Of a DNA stretch of 64,000 nucleotides, positions 1 to 9,316 are shown piece by piece (position 1 is the first letter of the stretch; each line of letters begins with the position of its first letter). The notes under the pieces were generated by a model, which was not told the origin of the DNA, searched no databases, and saw only the letters and a program-made list of their open reading frames with translations. Both the position numbers and the translations under genes were made by a program. The DNA comes from Rhizophagus irregularis (lineage: Eukaryota > Glomeromycota > Glomeromycetes > Glomerales > Glomeraceae), in contig NC_089441.1 of the NCBI RefSeq assembly GCF_026210795.1, positions 4,526,001-4,590,000 on the forward strand. The letters run 5' to 3'.

Positions 1-21
1 AAATAACTTTAATAAATATTA

Positions 22-1012
22 TCAATGATAATAAATTATAATTGTATCAAAGTGTATTAATTTATAACCTTCTGATATTAATATTTCGTGTTGTCCAAAA
101 AGTGGGGATTCCCCCCATAAATTTCCATGCCAAAATTCTGATTTTTCTTCAGAATTAATGCCGGGTCCAAAATACATATGCTTCATTAGCATCAGATTAT
201 TAAGAACACGCCATATAATTTCACTAATTGAGAGTTGATACGAAGGTTTTGATCCTCGTGAGGTTGATGGAGTTTTTTTTGGTGAAATTTTAATAGACTT
301 TGTTATTATTGGTAGGAGAGGAAGACGTTTTCTCCATGATTGGAATCTTCGGATATTTTTTACCACATGGGTAGGTTCAAATTAAGAATTGTGAATGATA
401 TCGACAAGATCTTCATATGCTTTCGTAGAAACATTATGTTTCTGAAGCCAGCAAAATAATGCCGTAGTTGTATAATTATCAAAGTACGGTGCAAATTGAC
501 CATTGCAGAACAGTATCTTGTCTTCATCTAACGCTTCAACGATTTGATGTATTTCTTCCTCTTCGTTATTACGTTCCTTTTCGTTATTACGTTCCTCTTC
601 ATCGTTATTACGTTCCTCTTCATCGTAATTACGTTCCTCTTCATCGTTATTACGTTCCTCTTCCACTTGATTATTATTATCATCATTATTACCTTCATCC
701 TCCTCCTCTTCGTCATTGTTTTCATTATTATCTTCCTCCTCTTCCTCCTCTTCATAATTGTATTCGTTATCACTTTCTTCTTCCTCTTCAGTATCAGATG
801 AATTGACATTATCTTGCGAAAATATCATCTCATCATTGTAGTCTTGAGGATTAATTGATCCATATGTATTATCGTCATCATTAATGTCTTGAAAACTTAA
901 ATCATCTTTATGATCATACTGAAAGTCCATGTCATCGTTATCATTATCAGGTGAACGTACAGGCGAACGAATTGCCACTCTCTCGTCAGAATCTGTTGTC
1001 TCATTAGGTTTG
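22..1012 (-). pseudogene. KDZ/Plavaka-like transposase fragment with acidic repeat
   Basis: One reading frame runs from a candidate splice acceptor (CTTACAG just above 1012) to a stop at 22. It is interrupted by a single in-frame TAA at 382-384, after residues AYEDLVDIIHNS; the frame resumes with VVKNIRRFQSWRKRLPLLPI. The N-terminal part is highly acidic, with a run of EEERNND units encoded by a 24-bp repeat. The C-terminal part contains KKTPSTSR, MYFGPGI, FWHGNLWGESPLFGQ. I associate this block with Plavaka/KDZ transposase-like proteins that are abundant in mycorrhizal fungi; this is recalled family knowledge and not a search result. The catalytic core is absent here, so this is a piece, probably inactive. 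A host gene that borrowed the domain is the alternative. Confidence 0.45.
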
Positions 1013-1526
1013 CTGTAAGAAAACCGATTTCGAATTCAAATTGGCTCTATTGGCTTGTTGTGACTATATCGTCTTCTCATCTTTATAACAATTTAAAATA
1101 ATTCAAATTTAATTAGAATTTTATAAATTCATCAATTAGAACTAAATTTATTAAATACTATTAGTGTGTCGGCAAAAAAAAAAAATGCAATTAAGTAATC
1201 AATTCGGTTAAATTACTGCCGATTTAGCTACACAAAATTTAGGGTCAATTATACCGGCTGTATATGGTTAATGACAATTTATGACAAATAATATTATCGA
1301 AAATAGTCATTTATTGAATGAAAATAAAATAAAATATATAATAATATAAAACATAATAATAAAATAAAATAAAACATATAATAATATAAACATAATAATA
1401 ATTAAATAAAATAAAATATATAATAAAATAAAACATATAATAATAAAATAAAATAAAACATAATATTAAAATAAAATAAAATATATTAAAATAATAAAAT
1501 AAAAAATAAAAAATCAATGACGTTGG
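1013..1526. repeat. A+T low-complexity spacer
   Basis: From about 1318 to 1512 the sequence is made of AAAATAAAATA and ATATAATAATA units with no coding structure. The rest (1013-1317) holds no recognisable gene. A possible small upstream exon of the transposase-like fragment (a minus-strand ATG near 1080 reading MRRRYSHNKP) cannot be confirmed. Confidence 0.6.
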
Positions 1527-1712
1527 TAAGAGCGCCCGCGCTCTCGGTGGTAAGGAGATCGAGAATGAGAGCGCCTGCGCTCTTAGTGGTGAGAAGATCG
1601 AAAATGAGAGCGCCAACGCCGCTGCTTGAGTGAGAAGATCGAGAACGAGAGGCGCCTGCGCTCTCGGTGGTAGTAGGGGGATCGGGAGCGAGAGCGCCTG
1701 CGCTCTCTATAC
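1527..1712 (-). repeat. GC-rich 42-45 bp minisatellite encoding RS-type peptide
   Basis: About five units of roughly 42-45 bp, read on the minus strand as GAGAGCGCAGGCGCTCTC followed by a C/T-rich stretch. The unit encodes RERRRSRSRSPYYH in the frame of the SANT-like gene. GC content is far above the surrounding DNA. Later units drift out of frame, and the last ones lie beyond the stop codon at 1583. Confidence 0.7.
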
Positions 1713-2182
1713 TCGTATGTCTTACGATCCATCCTATTTCTCCGGGCGGCCCAGACTAATGCTTAAAACAAAGCAAGTATTAATATAAATGCAATGAATT
1801 AATGAAAAAATCAGTTAAATAATAAATACTTACGCTCCACTTTCCAAAACTCGTCAGAGAGTTCCTGGTGGAATCTCTCGTCATGCAAAGTTGGGGTACG
1901 AGTGGGATATCCTTCAGGATTTCTGTTTATTAATCTCTCTAAATTCTCATACCCCGACTTTAGTGCATTTCATTTCTCTCTACATTGTTTTCTAGTTGGC
2001 CTGAATATGTGGTTGTTTCGTATATCACGAGCAATTCCACGCCATAATTGGTTTTGATCATGTAACCTCGTTGTGGTGAATAAGGGCTGATAGGCCCGAC
2101 GATGCTGAAATAAGGTCAAAGCAGCGTCATCGGGCCATTGAATGTATACTGGAAGATTTGCGTTTAAGTTTAATGCTGCCAT
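1583..2182 (-). pseudogene. SANT/Myb-like DNA-binding protein with RS-repeat tail, one nonsense codon
   Basis: Exon 1 (2182-1834) starts at ATG 2182 and encodes a SANT/MADF-like trihelical block: IQWPDDAALTLFQHR, LWRGIARDI and RPTRKQCREK, then after one in-frame TGA (1970-1972), NALKSGYENLERLIN and DERFHQELSDEFWKVE. The TGA sits where related domains carry the Trp of REKW, so a single TGG-to-TGA change would explain it. Exon 1 ends at GTAAGT; a 72-nt intron leads to exon 2 (1761-1583), which continues in frame with RRNRMDRKTYEYRERRRSRS and a degenerate Arg/Ser repeat ending at TAA 1583. Such domains are common in lineage-specific and transposon-derived regulators. Splicing and the tail are inference from the frame. 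Confidence 0.6.
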
Positions 2183-2249
2183 TATTAAATATTATTACTT
2201 TGATTTAAAAGCGCAAGAAAAGCATTTATATTTATAATAAATTTATTAT

Positions 2250-2650
2250 GATTTCTTTGAGTTTATTTTTACGATCTTGTCTAAATTTTTTAGTTCTAAT
2301 GCAATCATCCTTAATTAATTTATTTAACATTGAATACACACATAATTTTTTTTTGATTTCTTTAAGTTTATTTTTACGATCTTGTCTAAATTTTTTAGTT
2401 CTAATGCAATCATCCTTAATTAATTTATTTAACAATGAATACACACATAATTTTTTTTTGATTTCTTTGAGTTTATTTTTACGATCTTGTCTAGTTCTAA
2501 TGCAATCATCTTTAATTAATTTATTTAACATTGAATACACACATATTTTTTTTTGATTTCTTTGAGTTTATTTTTACGATCTTGCCTAAATTTTTTAGTT
2601 CTAATGCAATCATCTTTAATTAATTTATTTAACATTGAATACACTCAATT
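2250..2650. repeat. 105-bp tandem repeat, four copies
   Basis: Copies start with GATTTCTTTGAGTTTATTT at 2250, 2355, 2460 and 2555. The periods are 105, 105 and 95 bp; the third copy lacks about 10 bp of the AAATTTTTTAG segment. Because 105 is divisible by three, the minus strand is open through several copies and reads a Lys-rich 35-residue unit (NKLIKDDCIRTKKFRQDRKN). No start, splice or family signal shows that it is translated. Confidence 0.85.
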
Positions 2651-3841
2651 TTTTGATTTATCAATTTATTTTAAAAATATAATTATAGTAATACTGCATT
2701 AATTAATATATATAAATAAAAATAAATAAACAAATTCTATTAATAAAAAATGAGTTAAAATGTTATCTTTATACTTTATAATTATAAAATATAATATTTT
2801 AAATCACACATGTCCTTCCTTGATTATATTTCATATTACACTGCGATGATATATTACAATTATACTGAATTTTAAGCTAACCTTAATTTACACCGTAAGG
2901 AACTTAATTCGATCTTAATTTACTCCGTTTTAGGAATATTATCGAACAATTAAACAAATGATTAGTTGCACATGACTTGTATTATTTGAATAGTTGATAC
3001 TTTATATACCGATATTTGATTACACCAATATGTATTAAAACTCTTTCCTATCAGTAATTTCACAATTTCAATCAATATATCGGTATTTTTCAAATATCGT
3101 TGTAAGTCGACTACTGTAAATCCCATCTATTTTTTATGTAATCAATCCAGAGGCTTACACTAAATAGATATGGCTTAGTTAGATAGGATCATCACATGGT
3201 TCATTGGCTCAGTTATTTTTCCGTCAAGAGTACCAGGATCTTATAAATTTTTTTTTCTTGCATATCATCGTATCACACATAAAAATGGAAATTCAAAACG
3301 TAATATTCCATTAATTTCTTCTCACTCCTTTTCTTCTACCGATCATTTTTCTTCTCACCTTTCCATTATTTTTCTTCTCATTCCACGTATAGCCTGAAAA
3401 ATATAATAAATTTGAAACCGTAAAATCGATTTGAGGTAATCTTCCATGTAAAAAAAAATTTCACTGAATGAAATTCGATATTGTAATAATTTATTTATAT
3501 TAATTAAATTTAATTTTCGATCTTCTAGAAATCATAATTTTTAGTTTTCCCATCTCCTGATATTTTTAACTGATCCTGCATTCTACACGATACACAATGA
3601 TATTAAGATCATGTATATTTTCCAATTAAATACTACAATCATAATTACAATAGCTAAAATCTCAAAATTATATCATAATAACCTCGCCCTTTTTTTTGTT
3701 CATTCAATATTTATCATCTACTTTTTTGAGCAAGAAAGTTGCTCTACATTTTTTATTCATTCATATTTTCTCGATAAATATCACCTACTTTTAAACAAAA
3801 AGGTTGTTCCACTTTTTTTTCGCTCATATTTTTTTTATATT
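2651..3841. other. Intergenic, no gene seen
   Basis: A+T-rich DNA without a convincing coding frame, RNA gene or repeat family. The last few hundred bases are the likely promoter region of the gene starting at 3842. Confidence 0.5.
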
Positions 3842-4997
3842 ATGACGACTAAACGTAAATTACCTAATAAATCGTCTGATGATAATCAAGAAATGGAAGT
3901 TGAAGGAGGTATGTAGATATAACTCTTTTGTAAATTTATAGTAAGTTTTGCTTATATAGTTATATGTAAGAAGAATAATTAATAAATACCAAAAATATGT
4001 ATAATAGGATCGAAAAGAAAACAAATTACGAAAAAAAGAAGAGATATTGACATTGAGAAAGCCAATCAGTTGATGAAAAAAAGTAAAAGTAGTAATAAAG
4101 AAGCTGCCGAATCTGCTGATAAAGAAGTTATAGTAGTAAATGAAAAAAAAAGTAATGATGATGATGATGATGATGATGATGATAATGATGATGATGATGA
4201 GAGTAAGACGGAAGATCATAAAAAACCCGAAGTATTTCAATCAAAGTCAAATTTAGAAATAGTTGCTTGGCTCATCGACCATCCGGAAATTTTAAGATTG
4301 GCACTAGAAATGAACAATACGGATGTTGCTATCTCATCATCCAGTAAAATTACGGACGTAAGTATTAAATTAACATGATTTTATTATGTCTAAATCTTTT
4401 AAATAATGTATTTTTAATATTTTAGGATAAAATTCGTCTATGGGACGAAAGTGTCAAGTGTCTTTTTTTACGTGCAAGAAGTCCGCGTGGTGAAGTTTTT
4501 GATGAGTTGATAACAAAAATTTTCAAAATAAAAATACATTCGAACGAAGCTTAAAAGCTACCTCAAAAAACCCGAAAATTTTTTATCGATTTCAGAAATA
4601 AGTTTAACCAAATTATTTTAACTTCTGTAGAAGAATTTAAAGAAATAAGAAAAAACAGGTATTTATTTAATTGTTTTGTAGCTAACCAAATAGTGCTGTT
4701 TGTATTAATTATTAATTTAATTATAGAGCATCTACTGGAAGTTTATCTTAAAAGGAACTTATAGATTACGTTGATGAAGAATTTGTTCAAAAGATTTTAA
4801 GCCGACAGCTTGTAGCTGTTAATATTTCAGAATTAACAAGAAATGGAGGATTCAATACCTTGGTTGATTTCGTAAGAGAAACCTTTAAGGTTTCGTGGAA
4901 CAGAAAAAATTTGTCCGCCGTTAAAGAATTAGATAATATGACCAAAAAATTAACGATCCCTTCTAGGAGCGGAAATAAGATCGTTGATTCTTTATCG
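3842..4997 (+). pseudogene. Unknown nuclear-type protein with acidic tract, two nonsense codons
   Basis: Four exons join in frame: 3842-3908, 4008-4357, 4426-4658 and 4727-4997, all with GT..AG borders and 67-99 nt introns. The product begins MTTKRKLPNKSSDD, has basic patches (GSKRKQITKKRR) that look like nuclear-localisation signals, a run of about 15 Asp/Asn residues, then a region with AWLIDHPEILRLALEMNN and RLWDESVKCLFLRARSPRGE. Two TAA codons interrupt the frame, at 4552-4554 and 4749-4751, yet splice sites and frame are otherwise kept, which suggests recent inactivation. The last exon ends at GTAAGT with no following exon found. I do not recognise the family. An unusual splice pattern avoiding the stops is possible but I found no good sites for it. 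Confidence 0.45.
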
Positions 4998-6348
4998 GTA
5001 AGTTATTTTATTTATACTGTACTGATACTTCATATCCTTTAATCATAGTTATTAATAATAATATTAAATTATACATAGTTATAAATCTTAGCAAACGCTC
5101 TAATTTTTTTATAAAATTATGCATTTTATAACGATATTACATTGAATAAATTTAGTAAATTTTACAAGCAAATGATAATATGAAACATCATTATTCTAAA
5201 CATTATACCATAATGTCGAGTGATAATAATATAAAATAAAATGGATGTATAAAACTATAAAATGTTTGTCTAAGATATAACATTTTCAAGTTTAAAAAGT
5301 AATTGTTGTTTTGTTAAAAATGGAATGGTTATTATATGACGTTTCTTCTTTAGTATATACGGCCTAAATATCTCTATATATTTGACGTTCTTATACAGAT
5401 CAAAAAGAATATATTTGCGTAACATTTGCGTAAAGTAAGAACTTTAAAGTTTAAGCCAATTCTGACTGGTAATTTACAAAATAACAAACACATTTCTTAA
5501 AAAAAATTCTGAATCAGAATACTTTTCCGGTTTCCATCTTCGATTCTGCAAAAAATTGAAAAGTTCAGGTGATAATTTAAGAAATATCCACCTATAAAGA
5601 GACTAAACAATTATCAGGTTGATCAAGTTCGTGTAATACCAAATTTAATAAATTGTCTGATTAAATGATCGCGTATATTATAAGGCTATAAGGCCTATTA
5701 ATTTCTAAAAAGTCAATTTAACCACTATTTTATTTAACCGCTATTTATTTGTACATTTTTTTTTTTTGAAAAAAAAAACTTTCTTTCTGAAAGTAGAGTC
5801 TTCCTCCTATACCGTTTGCCGTCGTGCATAGTGTGTTATAGGAAAAGGCGGACTTGAATTATATAGGTGTAAGCTTATGTTATATAGGCGTAAAGCTTAT
5901 ATAATTAACGCAACAAAAATCCTTTAATCAAAGGTTAAAATAGGCATGATGGGATATTCTCATATATCATGAGCTCTGTCTGTTCGAAGTGTCGTTTTAT
6001 ATATAATTAAGTAGGCTTAAGTCGTAAGTAACTTTTTTATAACATTGATTATTGGAGAATTAAGTGGCAAAAATAATTTTTAGTTTGTAAGACTTTTAAC
6101 TCCATACCAACTTGTGTGTGTTTGGCGTGTAATTAATTCCCTAACCCTTAGACCCACTCGTGGGTTAGGTAGGTTGCTTTGCATTTCTTGCAGCCTACCT
6201 TATAATGGGTTTTAGGTCCACGTTTGCCCATTTAAAATTTATTAAACAGGATGTCATTCGTCCAAACACATTGCAACGTTTGTTGATGAAGCTATAGTTG
6301 TCTAATAAAAGTTCGCTTTGCCAGGCAATTTATGGTGGATTCAATGGA
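4998..6348. other. Intergenic; one strong hairpin pair
   Basis: No coding region seen. A compact GC-richer segment at 6141-6201 contains two stem-loops: CTAACCC (6141-6147) pairs with GGGTTAG (6162-6168), and AGGTAGGTTGC (6167-6177) pairs imperfectly with GCAGCCTACCT (6190-6200). Confidence 0.4.
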
Positions 6349-6645
6349 TCAAATTACAAACAACAATAATGCAGTCATATGAGAATTCCAGGCCAAAGAA
6401 TAAGGGTGAATTGTCAAAGTTGAGAATATATTTGTATTTTTTTTTAAAGCCATCATTCTCATGAACTTTTTCATTGTATCCCTAAATTCAATGATTTTGG
6501 TAATGATGAAACTGCAGTTGTTTATAGGGGTTTCCCGCCAAACTTCTGAGGTGAATTTATGTCTGGTGTTTTCAAATATACTTATCCTTTTTGCAATAGA
6601 GTCGTAGCGAGTCTTCTTAAAGCGTACCTGTGACACCCCATCCAA
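6349..6645 (-). CDS. Hypothetical ORF or gene remnant
   Basis: A 98-codon frame with ordinary amino-acid usage (KRISIFENTRHKF, SEVWRETPINNCSF, TIHPYSLAWNSH). The open frame appears to extend upstream without an obvious ATG (GYLALDSATLPKLDGVSQ), so this may be the 3' part of a larger decayed gene. No family recognised. Confidence 0.25.
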   Translation of the reverse strand: MDGVSQVRFKKTRYDSIAKRISIFENTRHKFTSEVWRETPINNCSFIITKIIEFRDTMKKFMRMMALKKNTNIFSTLTIHPYSLAWNSHMTALLLFVI

Positions 6646-7000
6646 CTTGGGCAGTGTCGCTGAATCTAAAGCAAGGTACCCGGTTAATCCTCAACTTTGG
6701 GTTGATGAGTTATGATTCTGGAGTATTAAGGCATAATGTTTTGACTTACATCACCAATTTAACTCATAATTCTAATTTATTGAATTAGTTTATTATAGAT
6801 TTATTGATATTTTTTTTATCTGTTATATAATATTTAAACTAATGTATACTTTATCTGTAATTAAAATTGTTATTGTAATAAATAACCGGTAACTTAAATC
6901 TATTGAAATTAACTTTTAAATTAGATTACAAATTATTAAAATATTATAAAATTGAATTTAACGATATTTGATTGATTTGATATTTTTATAGATAATATCA
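6646..7000. other. Intergenic, nothing seen
   Basis: A+T-rich sequence grading into the ATATC-rich satellite that follows. Confidence 0.4.
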
Positions 7001-8095
7001 TTTTGATATTATTTTGATACTGAATTAATATTAAAATAATATTATATTGATATTGCATTTATTAAAAAAAATCATTATTGTTATAACAATATCAAAATGA
7101 TATCGTTTCGTTATTTGTCAATATCGATTAGATAATTATAAAGTGATATCTTTACGATATCATATTGATATTGAATTAATGTTAGAACGATATCATATTA
7201 ATATCGTATTTACTTTCTATTTTTCATTGTTGTTATAACAATATCGAAATGATATCGATTTGATGTTTCGTCAATATCGTTATGATGTCGATTAGATAAT
7301 TATAAAGTGATATCTTTACGATATCATATTGATATTGAATTAATGTTGGAATGATATCATATTAATATCGTATTTACTTTCTATTTTTCATTATTGTTAT
7401 AACAATATCGAAATGATATCGATTTGATGTTTCGTCAATATCGTTATGATGTCGATTAGATAATTATAAAGTGATATCTTTACGATATCATATTGATATT
7501 GAATTAATGTTGGAACGATATCATATTAATATCATATTTACTTTCTATTTTTCATTATTGTTATAACAATATCGAAATATCGATATGATATCGATTTGAT
7601 GTTTCATCAATATCGTTATGATGTCGATTAGATAATTATAAAGTGATATCTTTACGATATCATATTGATATTGAATTAATGTTGGAACGATATCATATTA
7701 ATATCGTATTTACTTTCTATTTTTCATTATTGTTATAACAATATCGAAATATCGATATGATATCGATTTGATGTTTCGTTAATATCGTTTTGATGTCGAT
7801 TAGATAATTATAAAGTGGTATCTTTACGATATCATATTGATATTGAATTAATGTTGGAACGATATCATATTAATATCGTATTTACTTCCCATTTTTCAAA
7901 AAATTCATTGTTGTTATAACAATATCGAAATGATATCGATCTGATATTTTTTCAAACAAATATCTTTACGATATCATTTCGATATATTGAATTAATATTG
8001 AAATGATATCATTGCGATATCATAATGATATCATTTGCAAATCGATATCGCCACGATATTTATTTAACATCATTATTATATCAATTCGGTATTGT
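7001..8095. repeat. GATATC-rich satellite, about six 153-181 bp units
   Basis: The landmark TTGTTATAACAATATC recurs from about 7073, 7226, 7390, 7554, 7726 and 7907, spacing 153, 164, 164, 172 and 181 bp. Each unit is packed with the palindromes GATATC, ATATCGATAT and TTGTTATAACAA, so single strands could form many short hairpins. Neighbouring units differ by only a few substitutions in the central copies and more at the edges, the usual pattern of a tandem array homogenised from the inside. Confidence 0.85.
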
Positions 8096-8154
8096 TTAAA
8101 AATTCAAGGTTTCTGTAAAGTATACTGTTCGCAAAATGTGCTTAGTAAAAAATA

Positions 8155-9115
8155 CAGTCAACTCCCTCTATAGTCACTCCTGTTATAGTCACATTCTACT
8201 ATATAGTCACACCAGTTGAATGTTCAAAACACTTTATTATTAAAATCTATCCTATATAGTCACAATCTATCTATAGTCACTATCACACCTATCCTCAAAA
8301 ATCTTATATTAAAAAGAACCGTTTATAATCACAGTTATATAAAGAATATATTAAATAACTTGGCATCTAATAATCATACAAAGATGTACCATAGCTTGTT
8401 AGAATCGTCTCACTGAGATGAATCGAATGGTGGTAGTTTTATCCTTTTACGATCACTGGCTGATGAGTTATTCAACAAAATGTTAAGCATCGGCATTATT
8501 ATATTCCTTGATTTACGTTTACTGCGCCATTTAACATTTTGCTAAATATCTCGGTACCTAGTGATTGTAAAAAGACGATTAATAGCTCGTTGGAATCGCC
8601 TCATCAAGACGAATCGAATGGTGGTAAGCTCATCTCTCTATGATCAATATTGACGGAGTTACTACTTAAAAACTATTTAATATTTTTTAATTTCGGAAAT
8701 TGATCTAGTGATTGGATTTCGATGTATTTTATACCATTAGATTCGTCGCATCAAGACGAATCGAATGGTAGTAAGATCGTCTCTCTAGGATCAATATTGG
8801 CAGAGTTATTACACAAAAACCATTAATATTTTTTTAATTTCGGAAATTAATCTAGTGATTGGATTTCGATGTATTTTATACCATTAGAACCGTCTCATCA
8901 AGACGAATCGAATGGCGGTAAGATCATCTCTCTACGATTAATATTGGAGGCGTTACGATACAATAAAGTTTTAAGTATAATTTTGGCCAAAATTATGTTA
9001 ATTTTTGGCCGGAATTATGATATACTAATATAAGAAATTTTTTATATAGTCACATCTCTTTATAATCACCAAATATGGACTGTCCCAAATGTGTGACTAT
9101 AAAGAGAGTTGACTG
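8155..9115 (+). mobile_element. Non-autonomous Tc1/mariner (pogo-like) MITE, copy 1
   Basis: A 961-bp element bounded by inverted repeats (left CAGTCAACTCCCTCTATAG, right CTATAAAGAGAGTTGACTG) and flanked by TA on both sides (8153-8154 and 9116-9117), as expected for Tc1/mariner/pogo insertions. No transposase is encoded. The short open frame at 8216-8416 only reads through subterminal ATAGTCAC repeats. The interior has four imperfect units of about 150 bp, each centred on a palindrome like CGTCTCATCAAGACG followed by AATCGAATGG. A second copy lies inverted at 13432-14494. Confidence 0.85.
8400..8925. repeat. Internal ~150-bp repeats of the MITE
   Basis: Related units are centred near 8405, 8600, 8745 and 8892. 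Each carries an inverted repeat around a GTCTCATCAAGACG core, then CGAATGGTGGTAAG, then a block ending in AATATTGGCAGAGTTA. The array also appears, reversed, in the second copy of the element. Confidence 0.7.
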
Positions 9116-9316
9116 TACAATAAAGTATACGGTAAACATACTGTGTGATACGATATATTAAATTCATACGTTTATAACGTATATCATTTCTACTGTATAT
9201 CAGTATTTTGTATACGGTTCACAAAAATATTGTAAATAAAGGATACGGTATACGTATTATTCTACAGTATATTAAAATTCATATATTTATAACGTATTTT
9301 CTACAGATATACACAG

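Noticed and set aside
468-809. Three overlapping frames across the EEERNN repeat region
   Set aside because: They are antisense or shifted readings of the same 24-bp repeat; only the minus frame continues into the transposase-like block.
6141-6201. Telomere-like CCCTAACCC/GGGTTAG
   Set aside because: Only one copy on each side of a loop, inside a chromosome; better explained as a hairpin.
8216-8416. 66-codon frame, also present at 14233-14433 on the other strand
   Set aside because: It is the subterminal ATAGTCAC-rich part of the MITE in both copies, with no domain and no transposase similarity.
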